Assembly: GCA_947172415.1 (NCBI GenBank)
Contig: OX359194.1
Location: forward strand, 6,206,401 to 6,270,400
Direction: 5' to 3'
DNA: 64,000 bases
DNA from: Chondrosia reniformis
Taxonomy: Eukaryota; Porifera; Demospongiae; Chondrillida; Chondrillidae
Of the stretch, positions 12,071 to 25,895 are shown one piece after another (within the stretch, counting starts at the first letter, position 1; every line of letters begins with the position of its first letter). The translations under genes were made by a program, and so were the position numbers. The notes under the pieces are model-generated. The model saw only the letters and a program-made list of their open reading frames with translations. It searched no databases and had not been told where the DNA came from.

Positions 12071-15000
12071 TTGTGGTAGAATATAAGTAAGGAATCGTCT
12101 TACTTTAATAGGCATCTCGGCGAAACTCGTGCCAATAGCAAATACACAATATCTCGTTGAAACTTGTGTCTACGAAGGGAGGCAGTAATACACAATTGCA
12201 ATTTTCTTCGATTTCTCTTATACCTTAGCTACCTACGCATCTCGGCGAAACTCGTAATGTCCTTTAGTTACAAAAGTTACAAAATAATCTAAAGCCCAGT
12301 ATCTGTATTCCAATACATATAGTTAAACCTCATGGTTTAAATATACATACAGAAACTAGAAATATTAAAAATTTTCTACAAAAATAGTGAAGATGTAGGG
12401 ATGGCATAAAAAGTAGAGAAACAAGAAAGGGATGTTACACAGTGAAGCATTAGCTGTGCATGAATCATACAACACCCTTGCTTGTAGGATTCATGTATAG
12501 CTAATGCTTCACTGTGTAACATCCCTTTCTTGTTTCTCTACTTTTTATGCCATCCCTACATCTTCACTATTTTTGTAGAAAATTTTTAATATTTCTAGTT
12601 TCTGTACTTTTTATGGAGCATGGGCTAGGAATTAGATTCATATAATTAAAATCATTTTGGTTTCGCAATCTTCGACTGATTATGACGTCATTAAAATGGC
12701 GACTTTATTGAGGCCTTGACTCTAGGGTCATGAAAACCGCCATGCTCAATAATAGCGTTATCGCTCTCGCTTCTACAAAAGAATACAGCTCGGAAAATTT
12801 GCAGTAGTTTCGTGTAACAATTAGTCCAAAAGCTTATATAGTTTTTTAGTTATGGCTGACGAAGAAGAATAAGAAGAAGAAGAAGAATATGAAGAAGACG
12901 AAAATGGGAATTTTTAAAGTTTATTATTTCGCCAGCGGGACATATTCGCTTGCTTTTAAGGTCTATTTAGAGTATTTATATTGTATATTTAGCTATACAT
13001 AGCCTTGTTTTGTCGATTTTCGGCCTATTTCGGGATTTCGCTCCTATACCAATGTATGGGGAAAACGAAAAAAACCGTGTCATCCCTACATAGGGAGTAC
13101 TACCGTACTCCCTGATATACATGTGCAGTTTTATTTTAATATTTTATTCTATATAGACAATTTGGCTTTTTTCCTTTCTAATCATGTATCCCTCTCAATT
13201 TTAATTAACATTGTTTCCCTTAATACATTAATAGAATTAAAATCTACATAATACTAGAAATTGAAAAAAAACTACAGTATAATCCTTTACAGCCATTACA
13301 GATTTCACAGCTGAACATCTCTCTAGTAACACACAGATGGAACAAGTGACAGTTATGCTCCAATGGATGGATCAGCCTGATGCTACATACAATCTCATTT
13401 ACTTTGAGACTATGAACCCTTCTGGTGCTGTCACCATTGGTAACATACCCACACCCTACAATGTTACCAAATTGACAGCTTGTACAACCTATTACTTTAT
13501 ACTCACTGCATTTGATAATACCAACATACCCTGTCCCAATAATCCAACGATTATGCATGAAACAGCCTTAAATGGTAAGTATATAATCAACAACAAATTT
13601 GAGACTTATACGTATAGTTATAACTGTTATATTGACCACAGCATGTAAAATGCATAAAATAGAATATATTTGTTTTATATACGTATATAATAGATAAATT
13701 CTGAAGTATTAATACCTCTGTAAATGTACCACATTCTGTACATTCTTATGTACTAATAATTACGTAGCTGTTTTCAAATTAGTTTTGGACATTAGAGTTT
13801 AAAGCCAGAATCTTTAATTTGAATTCTTTCATTTAGTTTTTCAGTGCAGAAATCAGAAATCTAATTAGCTATACAGCATTATATATATAGGACATATATA
13901 CAATAGAATGTAAGAGCCTTGCTTTAAAGCAAGTGCATAGTGATAAATACATATATAACACCCTGTATCTAGCTTAAACAGTAGAAGGTTAAACAATTTA
14001 TACTGTATTGTGTATATATTCAAGTATTACCTTAGATACGTATATAACCATTTGATTTGTGTAATATTAACTAGATCCAGGGACAGTCTCCATTGACTCA
14101 CCACCTGATAATCCTGCTGAAAGGACAGTAGGTACTAGTGTTACATTGAATTGTACTTGGACCTCTACTGCCTACTATTTTGGCTGGTACAAGGATGACA
14201 GTCTGGTCTATGCAATGGATCTAGCTTCCAATGGAGTGCTAAATAACATACTGAGTGCAACATCATCTTATGAGGGTAGGTATTCAGAGTTGACCATCCC
14301 TGGCTCTGAGCTTGCTGATAGTGGTAACTACACCTGTGTTGTGAGTTGTGAAGCTAGAGATATGGCATTTGATGATATACCTGAAGCACTGAGGGACTCA
14401 AAAGAAGTCTGTATCTATGGTAAGCCATACTGCTAGAATGACTTTTGAAAAGTTTGATTCTGAAGTGAATATCCTTTATAGATGTTCCAGCTAACATTAC
14501 TGGTCTTGGAATATCCATTCCCACTGATGACCAAATGCCTGTGACAGCCATGATCACTTGGGATGCACTGTCTGGTAGCGACCAAACTGGTATATCTGAT
14601 GGATGTGATGACACTGTGCAATACAATTTGACCATTTGCAATGCGAATGATGCAATTGTCCATCAAATGACTTATTCGGATACCATGGCAACAGTGTACA
14701 ACTTAACATCCTGCAGCAACTACACAGCCAAAGTGATGGCTTTCAATAAACTCCAAAATGGATGGACTGCACAGAGAGAATTTGAAACAGTTGAAAATGG
14801 TAAGATTGCCAACTTTTAATATACATAATTTCAGAAAGTTAAACTTTATTGATGATACAACATGATGACTGTATTCTTGTAGACTCAGTGACAGTCTCCA
14901 TTGACACACCATCTAATGATCCTGTTGAAAGGACAGTAGGTACTAGTGTTACATTGAATTGTACTTGGAACTCTACAGCCTACTATGTTGACTGGTACAA

Positions 15001-18000
15001 GGATGGCAGTCTGGTCTATGCAATGGATCTAGCTTCCGGTGAAGTGCTGACTGACACACAGAGTGCTACATCATCTTATGAGGGTAGGTATTCAGAGTTG
15101 ACCATCCCTGGTTCTAATCTCGCTGATAGTGGTAACTACACCTGTGTTGTGAGTTGTGAAGCTAGAGATATGGCATTTGATGATATACCTGAAGCACTGA
15201 GGGACTCAAAAGAAGTCTGTATCTATGGTAAGCCATACTGCTAAAATATCTTTTGAAAAGTTTGATTCTGAAGTGAATATCCTTTATAGATGTTCCAGCT
15301 AACATTACTGGTCTTGGAATATCCATTCCCACTGATGACCAAATGCCTGTGACAGCCATGATCACTTGGGATGCACTGTCTGGTAGCGACCAAACTGGTA
15401 TATCTGATGGATGTGATGACACTGTGCAATACAATGTGACCATTTGCAATGCGGATGATGCAATTGTCCATCAAATGACTTATTCGGATGCCATGGCAAC
15501 AGTGTACAACTTAACATCCTGCAGCAACTACACAGCCAAAGTGATGGCTTTCAATAAACTCCAAAATGGATGGACTGCACAGAGAGAATTTGAAACAGTT
15601 GAAAATGGTAAGATTGCCAACTTTTAATATACATAATTTCAGAAAGTTAAACTTTATTGATGATACAACATGATGACTGTATTCTTGTAGACTCAGTGAC
15701 AGTCTCCATTGACACACCATCTAATGATCCTGTTGAAAGGACAGTAGGTACTAGTGTTACATTGAATTGTACTTGGAACTCTACAGCCTACTATGTTGAC
15801 TGGTACAAGGATGGCAGTCTGGTCTATGCAATGGATCTAGCTTCCGGTGAAGTGTTGACTGACACACAGAGTGCTACATCATCTTATGAGGGTGGGTATT
15901 CAGAGTTGACCATCCCTGGTTCTAATCTCGCTGATAGTGGTAACTACACCTGTGTTGTGAGTTGTGAAGCTAGAGATATGGCATTTGATGATATACCTGA
16001 AGCACTGAGGGACTCAAAAGAAGTCTGTATCTATGGTAAGCCATACTGCTAAAATATCTTTTGAAAAGTTTGATTCTGAAGTGAATATCCTTTATAGATG
16101 TTCCAGCTAACATTACTGGTCTTGGAATATCCATTCCCACTGATGACCAAATGCCTGTGACAGCCATGATCACTTGGGATGCACTGTCTGGTAGCGACCA
16201 AACTGGTATATCTGATGGATGTGATGACACTGTGCAATACAATGTGACCATTTGCAATGCAGATGATGCAATTGTCCATCAAATGACTTATTCGGATGCC
16301 ATGGCAACAGTGTACAACTTAACATCCTGCAGCAACTACACAGCCAAAGTGATGGCTTTCAATAAACTCCAAAATGGATGGACTGCACAGAGAAAATTTG
16401 AAACAGTTGAAAATGGTAAGATTGCCAACTTTTAATATACATAATTTCAGAAAGTTAAACTTTATTGATGATACAACATGATGACTGTATTCTTGTAGAC
16501 TCAGTGACAGTCTCCATTGACACACCATCTAATGATCCTGTTGAAAGGACAGTAGGTACTAGTGTTACATTGAATTGCACATGGAACTCTACAGCCTACT
16601 ATGTTGGCTGGTACAAGGATGACAGTCTGGTCTATGCAATGGATCTTGCTTCCAATGACGTGCTAAATAACAAACTAAGTGCTACATCATCTTATGAGGG
16701 TAGGTATTCAGAGTTGACCATCCCTGGCTCTGAGCTTGCTGATAGTGGTAACTACACCTGTGTTGCGAGTTGTGAAGCTAGAGATATGGCATTTGGTGAT
16801 ATACCAGGAACACTGAAGGGCTCAAAGGAAGTCTGTATCTATGGTAAGCTATACTGCTAGAATGACTTTTGAAAAGTTTGATTCTGAAGTGAATATCCTT
16901 TACAGATGTTCCAGCTAACATTACTGGTCTTGAAATATCCATTCCCACTCATGACCAAATGCCTGTGACAGCCATGATCACTTGGAATGCACTGTCTGGT
17001 AGCAACCAAACTGGTATATCTGATGGATGTGATGACACTGTGGAATACTATTTGACCATTTGCAATGCAGATGATACATTTGTCCATCAAATGACTTATT
17101 CGGATGCCATGGCAACAGTGTACAACTTAACATCCTGCAGCAACTACACAGCCAAAGTGATGGCTTTCAATAAACTCCAAAATGGATGGACTGCACAGAG
17201 AGAATTTGAAACAGTTGAAAATGGTAAGATTGCCAACTTTTAATATACATAATTTCAGAAAGTTAAATTTTATTGATGATACAACATGATGACTGTATTC
17301 TTGTAGACTCAGTGACAGTCTCCATTGACACACCATCTAATGATCCTGTTGAAAGGACAGTAGGTACTAGTGTTACATTGAATTGTACATGGAACTCTAC
17401 TGCCTACTATCTTGACTGGTACAAGGATGGCAGTCTGGTCTATGCACTGGATCTAGCTTCCAATGAAGTGTTGACTGACACACTGAATGCTACATCATCT
17501 TATGAGGGTAGGTATTCAGAGTTGACCATCCCTGGTTCTAATCTCGCTGATAGTGGTAACTACACCTGTGTTGTGAGTTGTGAAGCTAGAGATATGGCAT
17601 TTGATGGTATACCTGAAGCACTGAGGGACTCAAAAGAAGTCTGTATCTATGGTAAGCCATACTGCTAAAATATCTTTTGAAAAGTTTGATTCTGAAGTGA
17701 ATATCCTTTACAGCTGTTTCAGTTAACATTACTGGTCTTGAAATATCCATTCCCACTGATGACCAAATGCCTGTGACAGCCATGATCACTTGGGATGCAC
17801 TGTCTGGTAGCGACCAAACTGGTATATCTGATGGATGTGATGACACTGTGCAATACAATGTGACCATTTGCAATGCGGATGATGCAATTGTCCATCAAAT
17901 GACTTATTCGGATGCCATGGCAACAGTGTACAACTTAACATCCTGCAGCAACTACACAGCCAAAGTGATGGCTTTCAATAAACTCCAAAATGGATGGACT

Positions 18001-21000
18001 GCACAGAGAAAATTTGAAACAGTTGAAAATGGTAAGATTGCCAACTTTTAATATACATAATTTCAGAAAGTTAAATTTTATTGATGATACAACATGATGA
18101 CTGTATTCTTGTAGACTCAGTGACAGTCTCCATTGACACACCATCTAATGATCCTGTTGAAAGGACAGTAGGTACTAGTGTTACATTGAATTGTACATGG
18201 TACCCTACAGCCTACTATGTTGGCTGGTACAAGGATGACAGTCTGGTCTATGCAATGGATCTTGCTTCCAATGACGTGCTAAATAACAAACTAAGTGCTA
18301 CATCATCTTATGAGGGTAGGTATTCAGAGTTGACCATCCCTGGCTCTGAGCTTGCTGATAGTGGTAACTACACCTGTGTTGCGAGTTGTGAAGCTAGAGA
18401 TATGGCATTTGGTGATATACCAGGAACACTGAAGGGCTCAAAGGAAGTCTGTATCTATGGTAAGCTATACTGCTAGAATGACTTTTGAAAAGTTTGATTC
18501 TGAAGTGAATATCCTTTACAGATGTTCCAGCTAACATTACTGGTCTTGAAATATCCACTCCCACTGATGACGAAATGCCTGTGACAGCCATGATCACTTG
18601 GAATGCACTGTCTGGTAGCAACCAAACTGGTATATCTGATGGATGTGATGACACTGTGGAATACTATTTGACCATTTGCAATGCAGATGATACATTTGTC
18701 CATCAAATGACTTATTCGGATACCATGACAACAGTGTACAACTTAACATCCTGCAGCAACTACACAGCCAAAGTGATGGCTTTCAATAAACTCCAAAATG
18801 GATGGACTGCACAGAGAGAATTTGAAACAGTTGAAAATGGTAAGATTACCAACTTTTAATATACTTTCAGAACCTTTAAATTTATTGTTGATACATTATG
18901 ATGACTGTATTCTTGTACACCCAGTGAGAGTCATCATTGAATCACCATCTAATGATCCTGTTGAAAGGACAGTAGGTACTAGTGTTACATTGAATTGTAC
19001 ATGGTACCCTACAGCCTACTATGTTGGCTGGTACAAGGATGACAGTCTGGTCTATGCAATGGATCTTGCTTCCAATGACGTGCTAAATAACAAACTAAGT
19101 GCTACATCATCTTATGAGGGTAGGTATTCAGAGTTGACCATCCCTGGCTCTGAGCTTGCTGATAGTGGTAACTACACCTGTGTTGCGAGTTGTGAAGCTA
19201 GAGATATGGCATTTGGTGATATACCAGGAACACTGAAGGGCTCAAAGGAAGTCTGTATCTATGGTAAGCTATACTGCTAGAATGACTTTTGAAAAGTTTG
19301 ATTCTGAAGTGAATATCCTTTACAGATGTTCCAGCTAACATTACTGGTCTTGAAATATCCATTCCCACTCATGACCAAATGCCTGTGACAGCCATGATCA
19401 CTTGGAATGCACTGTCTGGTAGCAACCAAACTGGTATATCTGATGGATGTGATGACACTGTGGAATACTATTTGACCATTTGCAATGCAGATGATGCAAT
19501 TGTCCATCAAATGACTTATTCGGATGCCATGGCAACAGTGTACAACTTAACATCCTGCAGCAACTACACAGCCAAAGTGATGGCTTTCAATAAACTCCAA
19601 AATGGATGGACTGCACAGAGAGAATTTGAAACAGTTGAAAATGGTAAGATTGCCAACTTTTAATATACATAATTTCAGAAAGTTAAACTTTATTGATGAA
19701 ACAACATGATGACTGTATTCTTGTAGACCCAGTGACAGTCTCCATTGGATCACCATCTGATGATCCTGTTGAAAGGACAGTAGGTACTAGTGTTACATTG
19801 AATTGTACATGGAACTCTACAGCCTACTATGTTGACTGGTACAAGGATGGCAGTCTGGTCTATGCAATGGATCTAGCTTCCAATGGAGTGCTAAATAACA
19901 TACTGAATGCTACATCATCTTATGAGGGTAGGTATTCAGAGTTGACCATCCCTGGTTCTAGTCTCGCTGATAGTGGTAACTACACCTGTGTTGTGAGTTG
20001 TGAAGCTAGAGATATGGCATTTGATGGTATACCTGAAGCACTGAGGGACTCAAAAGAAGTCTGTTTCTATGGTAAGCCATACTGCTAGAATGACTTTTGA
20101 AAAGTTTGATTCTGAAGTAAATATCCTTTACAGCTGTTCCAGTTAACATTACTGGTCTTGAAATATCCATTCCCACTGATGACCAAATGCCTGTGACAGC
20201 CATGATCACTTGGGATGCACTGTCTGGTAGCAACCAAACTGGTATATCTGATGGATGTGATGACACTGTGGAATACAATTTGACTATTTGCAATGCGGAT
20301 GATGCAATTGTCCATCAAATGTCTTTTTCGGATGCCATGGCAACAGTGTACAATTTAACATCCTGCAGCAACTACACAGCCAAAGTGATGGCTTTCAATA
20401 AACTCCAAAATGGATGGACTGCACAGAGAGAATTTGAAACAGTTAAAAATGGTAAGATTGCCAACTTTTAATATACATAATTTCACAAAGTTAAACTTTA
20501 TGATACAACATGATGATTGTATTCTTGTAGACTCAGTGACAGTCTCCATTGACACACCATCTAATGATCCTGTTGAAAGGACAGTAGGTACTAGTGTTAC
20601 ATTGAATTGTACATGGAACTCTACAGCCTACTATGTTGACTGGTACAAGGATGACAGTCTGGTCTATGCAATGGATCTAGCTTCCAATGAAGTGCTAAAT
20701 AACTCACTGAATGCTACATCATCTTATGAGGGTAGGTATTCAGAGTTGACCATCCCTGGTTCTAGTCTCGCTGATAGTGGTAACTACACCTGTGTTGTGA
20801 GTTGTGAAGCTAGAGATATGGCATTTGATGATATACCTGAAGCACTGGAGGACTCAAAGGAAGTCTTTTTCTATGGTAAGCCATACTGCTAAAATATCTT
20901 TTGAAAAGTTTGATTCTGAAGTGAATATCCTTTACAGCTGTTCCAGTTAACATTACTGGTCTTGAAATATCCATTCCCACTGATGACCAAATGCCTGTGA

Positions 21001-24000
21001 CAGCCATGATCACTTGGGATGCACTGTCTGGTAGCGACCAAACTGGTATATCTGATGGATGTGATGACACTGTGGAATACAATTTGACCATTTGCAATGC
21101 GGATGATGCAATTATCCATCAAATGACTTATTCGGATGCCATGGCAACAGTGTACAACTTAACATCCTGCAGCAACTACACAGCCAAAGTGATGGCTTTC
21201 AATAAACTCCAAAATGGATGGACTGCACAGAGAGAATTTGAAACAGTTGAAAATGGTAAGATTGCCAACTTTTAATATACATAATTTCAGAAAGTTAAAC
21301 TTTATTGATGATACAACATGATGATTGTATTCTTGTAGACTCAGTGACAGTCTCCATTGGATCACCATCTGATGATCCTGTTGAAAGGACAGTAGGTACT
21401 AGTGTTACATTGAATTGTACTTGGAACTCTACAGCCTACTATGTTGACTGGTACAAGGATGACAGTCTGGTCTATGCAATGGATCTAACTTCCAATGAAG
21501 TGCTAAATAACTCACTGAATGCTACATCATCTTATGAGGGTAGGTATTCAGAGTTGACCTTCTCTGATTCTAGTCTCGCTGATAGTGGTAACTACACCTG
21601 TGTTGTGAGTTGTGAAGCTAGAGATATGGCATTTGGTGATATACCAGGAGCACTGAAGGACTCAAAGGAGGTTCTGTTTTACAGTAAGAATTTTAATATA
21701 TAAATTCTTGCGTTCAGTGTACGTACCATTACCATATTTTTCTGTACAGGTGTACCTGAAACTGTTGAAGGTTTAACTGCTAAAGTTGTTGAGGGATCTC
21801 CAGAAGTAAAAGTCCTTGTTCAATGGAGCAGACTTCTCCCCAATGAGACTGGTATACCAGTTGGAGGGAATACCTCACCGGTATACACTGTTAGGGTATC
21901 CTATATGGGAGCTACTCCACGGGAGATGGCAGTGATGGAGTCTGTAGCTACATTTGATAGTCTACCTACTTGTGATAATCTAACGATATCTGTAACAGCT
22001 AGCAATACATTGCAAGTGTCTACATCTACTGAAGTTGTTTTTACTACAAATGAAATGGGTAAGGATCAATAAATTTTCTTTACTGACTAAATTAATAGAA
22101 AATTTATGCTTGTACATGCAATGTAATGTACATGCTTCTTTCTTCTTTCATGTAGCACTACCAACTAAAATCAATATATCTCCAAATAGCAGTGTGTCTG
22201 CATGTCCTAAGGATAGTCCTACTTTGACATGTACTTCTGATGAACCTGTATACTATATAGCATGGTTCTATAATGGAAGTCCCATATATGGGAAAAATCT
22301 AATCTCTATGACAACTGATATGATGGATGGCAGAGTGTCTGCAAATAGAACATCAACTTCATTAACTATTCCATCAGTCATGAATGAAGATGCTGGAGAG
22401 TACATATGTGCCTTCAGTTGTAGAACAGCTACCCTTGATCTAACTCAGATACCTCAGGATCTACGGGAACAGGCTACAGTGACTGTGAAAGGTGCTGATA
22501 ATTGTTATACTGTATATGTATGAACGTACGTATGTATATGTTTGTATTTTAATTTTTACTACTGACTAAACAAGCTATAACCAATATGGCATTAACTATG
22601 GTGTGTCTCCACCACAGATACCTCAATATCAGTGGTTGGAGAGAGTTCAAGGCTTTATGGAAATGGAGACACTATTCAGTTGGAATGTAATTATTCTGAT
22701 GATTTGATGTTCATTGGATGGTGGAAAGATGGAGAAATGATAGCTAATTCCTCTTTTATAATGCTTAACATATCAAATGTTAGCAGAAACAACTCTGGAG
22801 TTTACGAGTGTAGAGCAATTTGTACCAGTGATTTCACTGGAGAAGCTCCAGAAGTATATATGGACAGTGTGACTGTGAGAGTAGTTGGTAAGTGTAATTG
22901 TTGATGACGGTAGGTTCTTTTAAATCTATATACCCTATATTGCCATTTGCATAGCACTGGCTTGATAATGGGGATTAGGTACCATATAGTGAAGGAAATC
23001 TTATGCTTTTGTTTTAATTTGTTACTGGTAGTTTCTTTAGTCACAGATGTCTTTCTTCTCTTTATAAGATATACTGGTCCTGGTCTGGCAGAATGCTGTG
23101 ACAATGGAACTATATATGTATATAAAACAGTTATAAAGTCTGTCATCTTATACTTTCACTGAAATCTTATTCCTCAGCTATAGCCCTTGCCTCTTGCCTC
23201 TTGCCTCTCAACTATTACAAATAGTGAATAATCACTGGATTCAAAGATATGTACTGTATGTTTATTATGTTAATCACAGCCAAGTGACCACAGTTTTATG
23301 TTGGCTATAGTCAGCATATCTTCCAGTAACGTTTTCATCATATAGTCTTTGCGCAATTAACTCGATTGGTTTATATTGTACGTATATCTAATAGCAAAAT
23401 ATACTGTATCTCCCACAGAGCCACCTAGCGAGCCTATGATATTGTCCTGCAATGAAAGTCTTGGGATTGACACTTCAACTATTCGATGGGATATGCCAAC
23501 TGATTTAGGAAATGATCTGAAAGTGAATATCATGTATGACATCAACATCCTGGCTAAGCCAATGTCACCACAAAATATCATCTCAGCTACTATACCTGCC
23601 AATGCAAGTGGTCTCACTAGCACCTCTCATACCTTTACTGGCCTGCAACCATACACTGTTTATCGTGTCTTCGTGTCAGTACTAAACAGGCTAAGGGAAA
23701 GTGATGCAAGTATCTGTCAGTTTAGAACTTTGGAAAATGGTAATTAACAGAAATTACAGAATATGATATTTTGTAATTATGTGAGTACATGTAGGTATAA
23801 TTACCTATTGAAGCATAATTAAGCTATATATAATACCTTTTCCTCAATACATATATAATAAATACATATATATGAAAATAGTCAAAAATAGGAAAACAGA
23901 CATCAATAGATTCTCTTTGCTTAACTTCATTTGAATATCAGCCATATCTACGTACCTATATTAGAATAAATTATACATTCCAGTTTGGCATAGGAATGGT

Positions 24001-25864
24001 GGAGTGTTTGATTATCTATTTAGTGTGTGTCTATATATACAGTACATGTCAAGTATTGTGATGTATATACAATCATATTTTATTGACCTACAGTACCATC
24101 AAATGAACCAAATTGGAATGTTAGTCTATCAAGAGCCATTAGTACAACTGTTATATCATTATTCTGGGATGCCCCCAGTCCACCTCACAATGGAATTATA
24201 ACAAGATACAGGATATTCTACACTGCAGAAGGGGAGGATGTCCCTCTTACTGAAACCACTAGCAATAATCAGTTGTTCTATCAGTTGACAAATTTGAAGC
24301 CTTCCACTTATTCAATAATGATCTCAGCTGGGACTACTGCTGGTTTTGGTCCCCAATCAGCTACACTAGTTATCAGAACTTCAGCAGTAACTCCAACCCC
24401 AAGTATGATTGTTGATGACAGTTGGTTCATTTATATTTATATTCTGTTGCCATTTACATGGCAATGTGTTGATAATGGGGATTACAGTAGCTATCACAAT
24501 TTGTTACTGGTAGTTTCTTTAGTCACAGATGCAAATTTCATGTATTTCTTCTCTTTATAAGCTATACTGGTCCTGGTCTGGCAGAGTGCTGTGACAATGG
24601 ACTATATACATATATAAAACAGTTATAAAGTCCGTCATCTTGGACTTTCACTGAAATCTGATTCCTCATCTATATATAGCACTTGCCTCTTGGTTATATA
24701 TAACTATTGCATATACATATATGAATAATCACTGGATTCAAAGAGATATACTGTATATTATGCTAACCAGCCAAGTGACCACAGTCTTATGTTGGCTATA
24801 GTCAGCATATCTTCCAGTAATGATTCACTTGATTTTACCATAGGAATTAATTACCCATTATTGTTTCATTCGCAGAAATACCAAGGATAGTTTCTAATAA
24901 CGGAACGTCTGTCTCAGTTAGCAGAGATGATTCCATAGTCCTCTCCTTCTCCATCACACAAGCCATGCCTCCAGTCTCACCTGACGACATTGTGTGGACA
25001 ATAACAAACAGCAGTGGTACATTTGACTTAGGAAGTGGTGAAGGAGATAATTATGTGTTTTCTGAAGACAGACTCACATTGAGGATACAAAGGGCCAGAA
25101 GAGTAGATGCAGGGACATACAGTGTTGATGCTAGCAATGCGGTTGGAACAGCTTCAGCTGAGATTACCCTCATGGTCACTGGAGGTACATACCACTGGTT
25201 ATGCTTTATTGCAATATTCATAACATGGAACTACATGTATACCTTATTCCCACAATATATAAATAGCCATGAAAAATCTAAGATACCATTTTCCTACATG
25301 CTATGCCTATTCTGTAAAAGAGCCTATAGAGGAACTAAACCTGAAGAGAGCTTTGGATGAAGATACAGGAGTCTTTTCTTCCTTCTTTTCCCTTCTTTCA
25401 TCTTCTTCTCCACTGGGTCAGACAACCGTTTCTGGGAATTCCACCCATCATCAGTGATCCTGGGAGTCTTTGTCTTTTTCTTTATCTTGATCTTCTGTGA
25501 ATCCTTGGCTATATCATATATATCATATCATATCCTATCATATCCTATATCATTTGTTATACAGTATCCCCTCAAGTAACCACTCCTCTGAGGAACACAA
25601 CTGTTGTGGAAGGCCAAAGTCTCATCTTAACATGTGCTGCAGTGGCGGACCCTAGCCCAGTGTTTGTGTGGAGATTTAGAGGAGAAAGGATCTCTGCTAT
25701 CGCTAACAAGTATGAGATTGTCAGTAACAATAGTGTCAGTACATTGACAGTTGTTGGAGTTGGGGGAAGTGATGAGGGAGACTACAACTGTTCAGTTTCC
25801 AACAGATTTGGTCCAGACAGCACATCAGCTTTCATTACCATACTGGGTATAGTTCTGTTATACG

Positions 25865-25895
<31 letters not shown>

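Noticed and set aside
18798-19280. 160-codon frame reading from FN3 exon 6 through the intron into Ig exon 7
   Set aside because: The donor after exon 6 (gtaagatt) is intact and the FN3 part is out of frame; only the region from about 18870 is plausible as an alternative exon start.
14354-21368. Repeated minus-strand open frames of 69-96 codons opposite every array unit
   Set aside because: They are shadows of the Ig and FN3 exons, spanning exon-intron borders; the conservation comes from the 808-bp duplication.
14075-21683. Regular repeats with spacers, superficially array-like as in CRISPR
   Set aside because: The period is 808 bp, units are coding exons with GT-AG introns, and the context is animal DNA.
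25269-25457. A 62-codon open frame conserved at four loci (also 32771, 48740, 57143)
   Set aside because: It lies within the dispersed repeat in introns, and related plus-oriented copies in the RPTP introns do not keep the frame.
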